From the NCBI RefSeq assembly GCF_029211185.1, contig NZ_JARGDO010000005.1, forward strand, positions 142,190-206,189: 64,000 nucleotides of DNA, read 5' to 3'. Position 1 is the first letter of the stretch. Each line of letters starts with the position of its first letter. The position numbers and the translations under genes were made by a program. Under the pieces are notes generated by a model. That model saw only the letters and a program-made list of their open reading frames with translations, was not told the DNA's origin and ran no database searches. Origin of the DNA: Tessaracoccus caeni (GTDB taxonomy: Bacteria > Actinomycetota > Actinomycetes > Propionibacteriales > Propionibacteriaceae). Positions 46,625 through 59,692 of the stretch are shown here, one piece after another.

Positions 46625-47986
46625 ATGGAAACGACGACACGAACCACCACCGGCGAGGCCCTTGAAGCCATCACCGGATGGTTGGCTGTCATCAACCCCA
46701 CCGAGTGGGATGTGCTGCCCGAACCCGAACTACTGGAGCTGTTGTGGCAAGCCCGCAAGATCGCCGATCGGGTAACGGGGTTGGCAGCGATGCTGACCGC
46801 GACGACGGAACGAAGGAACGCCGCGATCCTGGTCACCCGCACACCACTGAACACGTTGATCGCGCAGACCGAGCATCGGGATGGCAAAGACGCGAACCGG
46901 GCGATCTTCCAAGGCAGAGACCTCGCAAGGAACCCTGCCGTCAGCAAAGCCGTTCTCGACGGCACGATCAGCACGGAGCATGCGCGGGGTGTGGTCAAAG
47001 CGATGAAGGAGCTACCTTCGGATCTCACCCGTGCCCAAGCAGAAAAGATCACCGGACTCCTGGTAGAGGAGGCCACCCACACCGTGCCGAGTGAGCTACC
47101 CACCAGGGCCAAGGAAGCGCTACGTCGGGTGGCTCCGGAGTTGGTTCCCTCCCCAGCGGATGAGGACAAGATCTTGGCGGAGCAGCGTCGTATCGCACTA
47201 CGCCGGCGCTCCTTCACCTACGGCGACGACAATGAAGGCTCGATCTGGTTCCGCGGATCACTCCCGCACCTCGAAGCAGAACCCCTGCTCAACACCCTCC
47301 ACCAGGTAGTAGCGGCTGGGAAACGAGCAGAACGCGACAAGCCCAGCAACTCTGTCGGGCGTGAGGTCACCAGGGAGCAACGCTACGCCGACGCCCTCAC
47401 CCAACTCGCCGAAGAACCACAAACTGGACGGCGGGCTCGTCCCCGCGCGACGGTGATCGTGACCATCAAAGAGACAGACCTTTACGCGAAAGCCCACGCG
47501 GCAGGGGTGTTAGCCTCTGGGCGCAAGATCCCTGCCGGTGAACTCCGCCGACTTCTCTGCGACGCCAACATCATCCCCGTCGTCCTCGGTGGTGATTCCG
47601 AGATCCTGGATGTCGGCACCACCTACCGGTTCGTCACCCCCGCCATCCGCCGAGCCCTCTCCGTCCGTGACGGCACATGCGTGTTCCCGTCGTGCACGGT
47701 GCCGGACGCGGAATGCGACGCGCACCACGTGATCCCGTGGAAACATGGCGGCCCCACCAGCCTGGGGAATCTGGTGTTGTTGTGCGGCCATCATCATGGG
47801 CTGGTCGAGCCCCGGGATGGGGACGATCCCACCACCAAATGGCAGATCGGCTTCGATCCGAGAACGAAGAAGCCCGTCCTGACGAGACCGGGAATGGCCA
47901 AGATCACACTCCTACCCCAACCCGACATCCTGACCGGAGGCAGCCCCACCACCGCAAAACCCGCACCCCAGCCCCTGCTCTGCTGA
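46625..47986 (+). CDS. DUF222 / 13E12-type HNH endonuclease family protein
   Basis: 453 residues: an N-terminal helical DUF222 region (about 10-330) and a C-terminal HNH nuclease fold (about 375-425), with CVFPSC, ECDAHHVIPWKHGG and NLVLLCGHHHGLV giving the zinc and catalytic residues. This is the family of the M. tuberculosis 13E12 repeat proteins, multicopy in actinobacteria and suspected to be mobile or integration-related, with no proven function. The ATG at 46625 is the family start. Base composition is lower in GC than flanking genes by eye. The gene is intact. Confidence 0.88.
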   Translation: METTTRTTTGEALEAITGWLAVINPTEWDVLPEPELLELLWQARKIADRVTGLAAMLTATTERRNAAILVTRTPLNTLIAQTEHRDGKDANRAIFQGRDLARNPAVSKAVLDGTISTEHARGVVKAMKELPSDLTRAQAEKITGLLVEEATHTVPSELPTRAKEALRRVAPELVPSPADEDKILAEQRRIALRRRSFTYGDDNEGSIWFRGSLPHLEAEPLLNTLHQVVAAGKRAERDKPSNSVGREVTREQRYADALTQLAEEPQTGRRARPRATVIVTIKETDLYAKAHAAGVLASGRKIPAGELRRLLCDANIIPVVLGGDSEILDVGTTYRFVTPAIRRALSVRDGTCVFPSCTVPDAECDAHHVIPWKHGGPTSLGNLVLLCGHHHGLVEPRDGDDPTTKWQIGFDPRTKKPVLTRPGMAKITLLPQPDILTGGSPTTAKPAPQPLLC

Positions 47987-47995
47987 CTCACGGCT

Positions 47996-48012
47996 CCCTC
48001 CACGGTGGAGGG
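47996..48012. terminator. small hairpin between convergent HNH and GH32 genes
   Basis: CCCTCCAC-g-GTGGAGGG lies 9 bp after the HNH stop and 93 bp after the GH32 stop. There is no T-run. A weak terminator at best. Confidence 0.4.
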
Positions 48013-48105
48013 GAAGAAGGAGGCTTCGACTAGGTTCCCTTCTCGCGTGTCCGCATAGCGTCCGCTACACGATTGGCGAGACTGAACACCGCGAACAGGC
48101 AGTCG

Positions 48106-49446
48106 CTACTCGGGCAGGCGAAGCCGCCAGGCCTCGGCGCGGACACCCGGGCCGACGATGAGGCGATAGGACTCGCCGTCAGCCGGGTAGACCCGTAGTG
48201 TCGTGGAAGTCGCACCCTCGGGGAAGACCTCGATCAAGGAGGCGTCGAGCAGGATCCGGGTTGTTCCGCCAGACAGCTCGCCCCGCCAGACTAGCTGGCC
48301 GGGCTCGCCGTCAGCCGCTAGGCGAAGCTCTGCCGCCCCGGTGCCGCTGAGCACCGCCTCGGCTTGGTCGGGCAGCATATCGCCGGTGAACGACTCACCA
48401 CGCAACCGCCCCAACTCGCCGACGAGCAGTTCACCGCGCAGCTGCACCAGCTCGCGAGCCGGCACCGTACGCACCACGTCGCCGTCGACGACGAGCTCGC
48501 GCACGCTGGTCAGCATCCCGGACCAGCCGACGATATCCGCATCCTCCGCGCTGCGCTCACGGACGCCCTCGGTGGTGGCCTCCCTGGCCCACCCCCACAG
48601 CAGGACGCGTTCCGGATCACCATCCGCGCCGCCCGCCCGCACCGCCTGCGGCGCGTAGAAGCTCGGGCCGTCGTCGAGAAGGCCGGCCACTCGCGGCTCG
48701 TATCTCGGCAGCCCGTCGCGGACCTCCAAGGAACCGAGCAGATAGCCCGTTCCGGTCAACTCGCCAGCAACCCAGAAGGACACGATCAGCACCCACTCGT
48801 CGCCGACGGGTACCAGTTGCGGACATTCCCACGCGTTGGCCGGCGGCAACGTCGCGGCTACCTCGTCGGTCCCGTCGAGCAGCAACCCCTGATATTTCCA
48901 GGACGTGAGGTCAGCCGCGTCGTAGAGCAGCACGGCGGGCTCCCCCGATGCGAGGCCGCCGCACTGAATGCCCCAGCGCCGTCCCTCGACCTCGAACACG
49001 AACGGGTCGCGCACGATGACCACCGACGCATCGTCGGGCATCGGCGCCACCACGTGCGGGCTCTGCTGGAACCGATCGCCCTCACGACGAGCGAGCATCA
49101 CCTCGGATCGCCCCGAATCGTCGCGCACGCCCGAGTAGAGCAGGATCGGCACGCCGTCGTCGAGCACCCCCACCCCGGTCCAGCAGCCGAACTCGTCGCC
49201 GGTCCCCGGCTGAGGAGCGATCGCGATCCCCTCCTCGGTCCAGTTCAGGAGATCCGCCGAGCTCACCTGCCCCCACACGATCCGATCGTGCCGAGCGGAG
49301 TCGGGGTTGTACTGGAAGAACACGTGCCACCGGCCATCGACGTGGTGGATGCCATTGGGATCGTTCAACCAGCCCTTGGCCGGCCGGGGATGAAGGCGCG
49401 GAAAACTGCGATCAGGATGGTCCGGACAGGACGGGAGGGTGGACAT
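48106..49446 (-). CDS. GH32 beta-fructofuranosidase (sucrose/fructan hydrolase)
   Basis: 446-residue family 32 hydrolase. The nucleophile is D29 in GWLNDPNG, the stabiliser D147 in VRDPFVF and the acid/base E207 in WECPQL. The five-bladed propeller (about 10-300) is followed by a beta-sandwich (about 320-446). There is no signal peptide, so it acts on imported fructosides such as sucrose or short fructans. It is the last gene of an ABC sugar operon, separated from the permeases by a strong hairpin. AAAGG precedes the ATG. Confidence 0.94.
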   Translation of the reverse strand: MSTLPSCPDHPDRSFPRLHPRPAKGWLNDPNGIHHVDGRWHVFFQYNPDSARHDRIVWGQVSSADLLNWTEEGIAIAPQPGTGDEFGCWTGVGVLDDGVPILLYSGVRDDSGRSEVMLARREGDRFQQSPHVVAPMPDDASVVIVRDPFVFEVEGRRWGIQCGGLASGEPAVLLYDAADLTSWKYQGLLLDGTDEVAATLPPANAWECPQLVPVGDEWVLIVSFWVAGELTGTGYLLGSLEVRDGLPRYEPRVAGLLDDGPSFYAPQAVRAGGADGDPERVLLWGWAREATTEGVRERSAEDADIVGWSGMLTSVRELVVDGDVVRTVPARELVQLRGELLVGELGRLRGESFTGDMLPDQAEAVLSGTGAAELRLAADGEPGQLVWRGELSGGTTRILLDASLIEVFPEGATSTTLRVYPADGESYRLIVGPGVRAEAWRLRLPE

Positions 49447-49493
49447 GGCCGCCTTTCTAACGAGCGGTGAGACAACGACGATGGATATGACAC

Positions 49494-49523
49494 GGGGCTG
49501 CGTCGCACAGGCGACGCAGCCCC
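49494..49523 (-). terminator. hairpin between the ABC permease and GH32 genes
   Basis: A 13-bp perfect stem (GGGGCTGCGTCGC) with a 4-nt loop, 20 bp after the permease stop. It would reduce GH32 expression relative to the transporter or protect the upstream mRNA. No T-run. Confidence 0.7.
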
Positions 49524-49543
49524 GACACGGGTTTCAGAACCGC

Positions 49544-50473
49544 TCAGCCCTTCACACCAGAGGAGGCGATCGAGGAGATGAAGGCTCGCTGGAACAGGAG
49601 GAACACGATCACGACCGGGATGGTGATCATCGTGGTGTACGCCATGATCTGACCCCAAGGCGTGCCCTCCGCCGTTCCACTCGCGAAGAAGTACCGCATG
49701 CCCACCTGCACGGGACGCATCGACTCCTCCTGGATCACCAACAGCGGCCACAGGTAGGAGTTCCACTGCGGCAGGAAGGTGAGGATGGCGGAGGTGGCGA
49801 ACGCCGGCCCGGCGAGCGGTGCGATGACGGAACGGTAGATCCGGAACCAGCTGGCCCCGTCGACGCGAGCGGCCTCGTCGATCTCCTTCGGGATCGACTG
49901 GAAGTACTGCGTGAACAGGAAGATGGAGAACGCGTTGGCGATGAACGGGATGATCAGCACCTCGTAGGAGTTGCTCCATCCGGACTCCAGCGCGAACCCG
50001 TCGCTGTACAACGCCACCCGCGGTAGCTGGGAGACCCAGTAGACCATAGGGATCGCGAAGGTCTCGAAAGGCACGATCAAGGTGGCGATGATGGCGCCGA
50101 GGATGACGCCGCGTCCCTTGAAGCTGAGCCGAGCCAGGGCAAAGCCGGCCATCGAGTTGATGAAGAGGCCCAGCACCACGATGGCGACGGTCACCACCAG
50201 CGAGTTGAAGAAGAACTGAGCCACGGGGACGCGATCGAACACGCCGACGTAGTTGTCCATCGAGAGCTCGCCGACGGGGAAGAACGCCCGCCAGGTGGTG
50301 AGGTCTTCGAGGATCTGCATTCGCGGCTTGAAGCTCGACGAGATCATGAACAGAAGCGGCAGGACGAAGGTCAGCGCGAGAAGGACGAGCGGAACGTAGG
50401 TCCACTTCTTTCCGGCGTTCGGATCCTTGCCCGTGGACTTCTTGGGTGCGCGAGCGGCAGCTGTTGCGGTCAT
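49544..50473 (-). CDS. sugar ABC transporter permease (MalG/MsmG type)
   Basis: 309-residue permease with six helices. The EAA loop EAARVDGASWFRIYRSVIAP (about 200-219) is the contact site for the ATPase. It pairs with the permease encoded 2 bp upstream. No ATPase gene is in the operon, so a shared MsiK/MsmK-type ATPase encoded elsewhere is expected, as is common for CUT1 importers in actinobacteria. Confidence 0.93.
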   Translation of the reverse strand: MTATAAARAPKKSTGKDPNAGKKWTYVPLVLLALTFVLPLLFMISSSFKPRMQILEDLTTWRAFFPVGELSMDNYVGVFDRVPVAQFFFNSLVVTVAIVVLGLFINSMAGFALARLSFKGRGVILGAIIATLIVPFETFAIPMVYWVSQLPRVALYSDGFALESGWSNSYEVLIIPFIANAFSIFLFTQYFQSIPKEIDEAARVDGASWFRIYRSVIAPLAGPAFATSAILTFLPQWNSYLWPLLVIQEESMRPVQVGMRYFFASGTAEGTPWGQIMAYTTMITIPVVIVFLLFQRAFISSIASSGVKG

Positions 50474-50475
50474 GC

Positions 50476-51366
50476 TCAGTCCTCCTTGGTGAGCTTGCGC
50501 TGGATGAGCGTGATCGTCAGCACGATCAGGAAGAAGATCAGCGACAGCGCGGACGCGTAGCCCACATCACCTCGGCCCGACCCCATCTGGATGATGTGGT
50601 AGACGAGAGTCGTCGTCGCGTTCGCCGGGCCACCGCTGGTCATCACGTCGATCTGCGTGAACAACGAGAACGCCGCGATCGTGATGGTGATCAGGATGAA
50701 CACGAAGGTGGGCCTGAGACCGGGCAGCGTCACGTTCTTGAACTGCTCCCAGTTGCTGGCGCCGTCGATGGATGCCGCCTCGTAGAGGTCGAGGTTGATC
50801 GTCTGCAGGCCGGAGAGCCACAGGATCATGTGGAAGCCGACACCTTGCCAGATCGACATCACGATCACCGCCGGCATCGCTGTCGACGGATCGTTGAGCC
50901 AGTCGACGTTGAAGCCGAAGATCGCGTTGATCAGGCCGTCCTTCTGGTACATGAAACGCCACAGCATGGACACCACGACCATGGAGGTGACCACCGGCAT
51001 GAAGAACATCACCCGGAAGGCGGTGATGCCACGGAGCTTCTGGTTGATCAGGATGGCAAGGAGCAATCCCAGCCCGCCCTGGATGGGCACCACGAACAGC
51101 ACGAAGATCGCGATGTTGCGCAGCGCGTCCCAGAACGTCGGATCATTCGCGAGCGCGCGGACGAAGTTGTCGAAGCCCACGAACTGCGACGCGGCAGCCG
51201 AGCCCAGACGAGCGTTGGTGAAACCCAGCGTGAAGGACATCACGACGGGGATCACGAAGAACAAGATCAGGAGGATCAACGCGGGGGTGATGAAAGCCCA
51301 CCCTGCGTTCCTCTCTTGGCGTGCCGCTTTACTCACGCGGCGCGCGACGTTGGTCGCCGACATCAT
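50476..51366 (-). CDS. sugar ABC transporter permease (MalF/MsmF type)
   Basis: 296-residue CUT1 permease with six helices and the EAA loop YEAASIDGASNWEQFKNVTL (about 200-219). The N-terminus starts with a basic cytoplasmic stretch (RRVSKAARQERNAGWAF). It follows the binding-protein gene by 59 bp, a gap that holds a GC-rich hairpin. Partner of the next gene in a fructoside importer. Confidence 0.93.
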   Translation of the reverse strand: MMSATNVARRVSKAARQERNAGWAFITPALILLILFFVIPVVMSFTLGFTNARLGSAAASQFVGFDNFVRALANDPTFWDALRNIAIFVLFVVPIQGGLGLLLAILINQKLRGITAFRVMFFMPVVTSMVVVSMLWRFMYQKDGLINAIFGFNVDWLNDPSTAMPAVIVMSIWQGVGFHMILWLSGLQTINLDLYEAASIDGASNWEQFKNVTLPGLRPTFVFILITITIAAFSLFTQIDVMTSGGPANATTTLVYHIIQMGSGRGDVGYASALSLIFFLIVLTITLIQRKLTKED

Positions 51367-51390
51367 TTCTCCTTCTTGGGAGCGAGACGA

Positions 51391-51418
51391 GCGGGGCCGG
51401 GCGTGACGCCGGCCCCGC
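51391..51418 (-). terminator. hairpin between the binding-protein and permease genes
   Basis: GCGGGGCCGG / CCGGCCCCGC, ten pairs with an 8-nt loop, 7 bp after the binding-protein stop. Such hairpins usually let the binding protein be made in excess over the permeases. Confidence 0.7.
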
Positions 51419-51425
51419 GTCGCAC

Positions 51426-52730
51426 TCAGCCGTTGTTGTAGCCCGCCGACTTGATGTCAGCATCGATCTCGCTGACCATCTGATCGAGGGTCTTCTGCGG
51501 CTCGGTGCCGTTGACAAGGTCGGAGATGTTCTTCTCGAACACCTGGCTGATCACGGGGTAGGCGGGGGTGGCGGGACGCGCCAGGCCGTACTTCTCGCTG
51601 ATCTGGTAGGCCACCTCGAGGGGCTTGCCTTCACCGAAGAAGCCCTTGGTGGTTGCTTCCGCCGCGGACGCGGTGGCGGGGATCAGCGACGTGGCGTCGG
51701 AGAACTGGGCGATGTACTTGTCGTCCATCGAGAACTTCAGGTACGCCAGGCCCCCGGCGAGCTGCTCCTCGGAGCAGGTCTTCGACAAGCCGTACTGCCA
51801 CGAACCGACGCCGGACTTGGAGCCCGCGCCGAAGTCGGGCAGCGGAACCACGAGCAGATCATCCGGGTACTTCGCGATGTTGTCGGAGTAGCCCCAGATA
51901 CCGTTCCACTGCATGGCGGCCTTGCCGTCCAGGAACTCGGTGCGATCCTGGGCGTTGGACTTGGGCGCGTATCCCTCAGCGAACTGGCGCTGGAACCAGG
52001 TGGCGAACTCGAGGCCCTCGGCGCCGTTCAGCACACCGTCGGAGGTGGCGAAGCCGTTGCGATCGATCAGGTCGCCGCCGAAGCTCTGCAGAATCGGCGA
52101 GTAGGCATAAGACCACCACTCCCCCGTCCAGCTCGGGCCGTAGTCGATGACGTAGTCGTATTCGCCGGAGGCCTTGATCTTGTCCTGGAGCTCGTTGAAC
52201 TCGGCCTTGGTCCAGGGTTCGTCGACGGTCGGAATCCGGGCGCCGGCGGCCTCGACAGCCGACTTGCGCACGAACAGGACGGTGTTCACGTCCCAGTAGC
52301 CGATCGAGTAGATCTGATCGTTGTACCGGCCGACGGTGGCAGGCAGGAAGTCGGCGACGTCCGCATCGGTCAGGCCGCTGGGAACGAGCCAGCCGTTCCA
52401 CGCCCAGTTCGGCATGATCGGGCCGTCGACGTCCAGGATGCACGGCAGCTGGTTCGCGGCTGCAGCGCCCTGAACCGAGTCGTTGTAGGCATCCTGCGGG
52501 AAGTCCTGTCGCTGCACCTCGTAGTCGGACTGCGAAGCGTTGAAGTCATCGACGATCTGGCTGATGACGTTCATCTCCAGCTCGTTGCCGGCCGAGTGGG
52601 TCCACAGGCTGAGGACGGTCTTTCCGTCCTCGGTCTGGGTCTTCTTGCCTCCCTGGCTGCTGCACGCCGTCAGCGCGAGGGGGACGGCGACGGCGAGCGC
52701 CGCCACCTTGACGAATGTAGAACGCGGCAT
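51426..52730 (-). CDS. sugar ABC transporter substrate-binding lipoprotein
   Basis: 434-residue cluster-B binding protein. Signal and lipobox LALTAC (C23) precede the mature part; the segment SLWTHSAGNELEMNVISQIV (about 40-60) is typical of the family 1 fold. The GH32 gene in the same operon points to sucrose or fructo-oligosaccharides as ligand. It is the first structural gene, downstream of the LacI gene, with candidate operators in the 127-bp gap. Confidence 0.93.
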   Translation of the reverse strand: MPRSTFVKVAALAVAVPLALTACSSQGGKKTQTEDGKTVLSLWTHSAGNELEMNVISQIVDDFNASQSDYEVQRQDFPQDAYNDSVQGAAAANQLPCILDVDGPIMPNWAWNGWLVPSGLTDADVADFLPATVGRYNDQIYSIGYWDVNTVLFVRKSAVEAAGARIPTVDEPWTKAEFNELQDKIKASGEYDYVIDYGPSWTGEWWSYAYSPILQSFGGDLIDRNGFATSDGVLNGAEGLEFATWFQRQFAEGYAPKSNAQDRTEFLDGKAAMQWNGIWGYSDNIAKYPDDLLVVPLPDFGAGSKSGVGSWQYGLSKTCSEEQLAGGLAYLKFSMDDKYIAQFSDATSLIPATASAAEATTKGFFGEGKPLEVAYQISEKYGLARPATPAYPVISQVFEKNISDLVNGTEPQKTLDQMVSEIDADIKSAGYNNG

Positions 52731-52789
52731 ATCGGTTGCCCTTTCTCCGGCCTCAGCCGGCTTTTCGATGGCACTCCCGCGTGCCGAAT

Positions 52790-52846
52790 CGATTTAGCAA
52801 AACGATAAAGCATGCCTGCTTGCAGCGCAACAGTGCTGCTAAATCG
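52790..52846. promoter_or_regulatory. paired LacI operators upstream of the fructoside ABC operon
   Basis: CGATTTAGCA (52790-52799) recurs inverted as TGCTAAATCG (52837-52846). The first is part of TTTAGCAAAACGATAAA (52793-52809), an imperfect LacI-type palindrome. The two sites are 47 bp apart, centre to centre, suited to cooperative binding or looping by the adjacent LacI repressor. Confidence 0.6.
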
Positions 52847-52857
52847 TTATTTCTCCG

Positions 52858-53901
52858 TTATCGACCGCTCGGCGGCGAAGCCACGGAGGTGCGCTCGACG
52901 AGCGGGCAGGGCAGCCGCAGAACCCCACCCTCGACATCCTCCGGTCGATCTTCCAGGAGAGCCAGGAGCGCAGACGTCGCCCGGTACCCCAGCTCGCGGT
53001 GAGGAAGGTCGACGGTGGTGAGACCCGGCCGCAACTCCTCGGCCACCAGGATCTGGTTGTCGAACCCGACGACAGACAGTTCGTCCGGGATGCTGAGCCC
53101 CAGGGTGCGCGCCGCGTGATAGACCCCGACGGCCATGCGGTCGTTGAACGCCATGATCGCGGTCGGCGGATCCGGCAGCCGGAGCAGCCGGAGCGCTGCC
53201 AGCTCCCCGAACGCCGAGTCCCCCAGCTCGCTGGCGTGGTCGTGGTAGGCGACCAGGAGGCCGTCGTAGCACTGGGCCGCACGCGTGACATCCGCATGGG
53301 CCTCGGCGCGCAGCACAGCTGCCGGGAAGCGGGAACGGCCATGAAGCAGCGCGATGCGACGATGCCCGGCCGCGACCAGCAGCTTCGCCAGTCCCTCGGC
53401 CCCCGCGTACTCGTCCGGAACGAACGACGGCGCACCGTCCAGTTCGACGTTCAATCCCACCACCGGCACATCGTGCAGCGCCCGAGGCACCGACCAGGCC
53501 TCGTGCGCCGTCGCCGCGATGAGGAAACCCGCCACTCGCTGAGCGAGCAGCGCTTCGATGACCTCCTCCTCGTGCACGGCGTCGCGTTCGGTGTTCGCGA
53601 TGAGCATCAGGTGCTGGCGTTCCCATGCTGCCTCCTGCGCACCCAGCACCAGACCGGGCGCGTAGGGAGTGGTGACGACGGAGTCCGTGATCATCCCGAT
53701 CAGCTGGGTCTGCTTGCGCCTCAGGCTGCGGGCGTTCAGATCGGGGTGATAGCCCAGTTCCTTCGCGGCGGTGCGCACCGCCTCTGCCGTCGCCGAGGAG
53801 ATCCGCGCGGGCACGTCGTTCAGGACGACCGACACGGTGGACGGAGACACCCCCGCCCGGGCCGCCACATCCTTGATCCGAACCCTGCGCGCTTTGTTCA
53901 T
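52858..53901 (-). CDS. LacI-family regulator of the fructoside operon
   Basis: 347 residues: [23 protein letters not shown] (about 7-26) and hinge, then a periplasmic-binding sensor (about 65-335). The C-terminus is complete ([20 protein letters not shown]). Its ATG overlaps the xerD stop (ATGA), so it can be translated from the housekeeping transcript. Genes immediately downstream encode the sugar importer and GH32 hydrolase, the likely regulon. Confidence 0.92.
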   Translation of the reverse strand: MNKARRVRIKDVAARAGVSPSTVSVVLNDVPARISSATAEAVRTAAKELGYHPDLNARSLRRKQTQLIGMITDSVVTTPYAPGLVLGAQEAAWERQHLMLIANTERDAVHEEEVIEALLAQRVAGFLIAATAHEAWSVPRALHDVPVVGLNVELDGAPSFVPDEYAGAEGLAKLLVAAGHRRIALLHGRSRFPAAVLRAEAHADVTRAAQCYDGLLVAYHDHASELGDSAFGELAALRLLRLPDPPTAIMAFNDRMAVGVYHAARTLGLSIPDELSVVGFDNQILVAEELRPGLTTVDLPHRELGYRATSALLALLEDRPEDVEGGVLRLPCPLVERTSVASPPSGR

Positions 53902-54817
53902 CTCCCCAATTTAGCGGTAGCCCTGGGGTGAGCCATCTGGTAGACCTCACGGAGTTGGTCGACCGTGACCAAGGTGTAGATCTGGGTGGTCGCCACCGAC
54001 GAGTGGCCCAGCAGCTCTTGGACAACGCGCAGGTCGGCGCCGCCCTCCAGCAGGTGGGTGGCGAACGAGTGCCTCATCGTGTGGGGGGAGATCTCGGTGC
54101 GGATGCCTGCTGCGGCGGCTGTCGCACGGAGCACCGCCCACGCGGACTGCCGGCTCAGCCGTCGGCCACGCAGGTTCAGCAACAGCGCCGCCTCACCACG
54201 ACCGGCCCTGGCCAACTCGGGCCGGGCGCGCACCAGGTACGCGTCCAGCGCCTCGCGCGCGAAGGATCCGACGGGCACGACACGTTCCTTGCCGCCCTTG
54301 CCGCGCAGCAGTAAGCCAGCCTCAGGATCCGCGCGCAGCGACGTCGCATCGTCGACATCGAGCGCGCACAGCTCCGAGATCCGGGCGCCCGTCGAGTACA
54401 GCAGCTCCAGCAGCGCGGCATCGCGCAGCCCGACGGGCGACTCCCGATCGGGCGCCGCCAACAGCCGCTCCACCTCGGAGACGCTCAGCGCCTTCGGCAG
54501 CAGCCGGGGCTGCTTCGGAACCGGAACGTCCTTCGCAGGATTGCCAGGAGTGAGCCCCTCCTCGAAGGCGAACTGGTGCAGCGAACGCACGCTCACCACC
54601 CGTCGGGCGGTGCTGGCCACGGCTGATCCGGCGTGCAGTTCGCGGACATATTCGGAGATGTCCACTTCGCCCACCTCGCCGAGATCGGCGATGCCTCGGC
54701 CTTGGAGAAAGGCGACATAGCCGGTGAGGTCGCGGCGGTAGGCGGCGACGGTGTTGACGGCAAGGCCTCGCTCGACCCGGATGTGATCGAGGTAGCGGCC
54801 CAGCACGTCCTCGGGGG

Positions 54818-54821
<4 letters not shown>
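53898..54821 (-). CDS. xerD: site-specific tyrosine recombinase XerD
   Basis: 307 residues. The N-terminal SAM-like core-binding domain (about 1-90) opens [20 protein letters not shown]. Catalytic residues: R in [13 protein letters not shown], HxxR in [20 protein letters not shown] in QELLGHSS and the nucleophile Y in TTQIYTLV. It resolves chromosome dimers at dif with XerC. The ATG overlaps the NUDIX stop (ATGA), fixing the start against a longer open frame. NUDIX-xerD order matches mycobacteria. Confidence 0.94.
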
Positions 54822-58796
<3,975 letters not shown>

Positions 58797-58800
58797 GGCC

Positions 58801-59682
58801 TCATGCCTCGCTTCGGCTACGCCACCCGTTGACGGGCAGCCCGAACTTCTTCACCAGTCGGGTGGTGAACGGCTGCTCTGAGAGGCGCGCGATGCGCAGC
58901 CTGCTCTCATGGGCATTGACGACGACGCGATCCCCTGGCTCCAGCTCGACGCTACGTCGGCCGTCGCACCACAAGATGCCGTGCTGCGAGTACTCGGGCA
59001 GGTCGAGCGTGACCTCGGAGGTGGGGCTCAGCACCATCGGGCGAGCGAAGAGCGCGTGCGCGGACAAGGGCACGACGAGCATCGCCTGCACGTCCGGCCA
59101 GATCACGGGGCCGCCGGCCGAGAACCCGTACGCGGTGGAGCCGGTGGGCGTCGAGACGAGCACCCCGTCGCAGTTCCAGGTGGAGAGGGGGCGGTTGTCG
59201 ATGCCGACGAGCACGTTCAGCATCCGCTCCCTGGCCAGCTTCTCCATCGAGACCTCATTGACAGCCCACGACGTCCACTGCTTCGTCTCGCCCCGATGCA
59301 CTTCGACCCGCAACACGAAGCGCTCCTCGACCCGGTACCCCCCGGCCTCGATCACGCCGCTCAGGGCATCGATATCCGACGGCTCGAGCTCCGCCAGGAA
59401 CCCGACGTGGCCAAGGTTGACGCCCAGCATCGGCACGCCCCTCGGCAGCGCCCATTCCGCGCCGCGCAGGATCGTGCCGTCTCCTCCGAAGACGACGGCC
59501 AGCTCCGCCGGCCGGTCGGACAGCGGTTCGATGTCGGCTTCCGGCACCAGCGCGGACAAGCGCTCGAGATCCTCCGGGAACACCTGGCACGTGAACCCTT
59601 CGAGGGCGGCGACGAAACGTGCAGCCCCCGCCAAGGCATCGGGGCGCACGGGATGCACCATGACGGCTACGCTTCGGTCCAC
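58801..59682 (-). CDS. nadK: NAD kinase
   Basis: About 293 residues. The GGDG motif (VVFGGDGTILRGAEWALP) and NLGHVGFLAELEP mark NAD kinase, which makes NADP. TPTGSTAYGFSAGGPV is the conserved active-site loop. The GTG at 59682 is chosen because the family start (SVAVMVHPVRPDA) begins there, 10 bp after tlyA; a longer in-frame start would overlap tlyA. Confidence 0.94.
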   Translation of the reverse strand: MDRSVAVMVHPVRPDALAGAARFVAALEGFTCQVFPEDLERLSALVPEADIEPLSDRPAELAVVFGGDGTILRGAEWALPRGVPMLGVNLGHVGFLAELEPSDIDALSGVIEAGGYRVEERFVLRVEVHRGETKQWTSWAVNEVSMEKLARERMLNVLVGIDNRPLSTWNCDGVLVSTPTGSTAYGFSAGGPVIWPDVQAMLVVPLSAHALFARPMVLSPTSEVTLDLPEYSQHGILWCDGRRSVELEPGDRVVVNAHESRLRIARLSEQPFTTRLVKKFGLPVNGWRSRSEA

Positions 59683-59692
59683 GGCCCCCACA

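Noticed and set aside
46242..48012. Insertion sequence around the HNH gene
   Set aside because: No transposase, terminal inverted repeats or target duplication could be identified flanking the gene.
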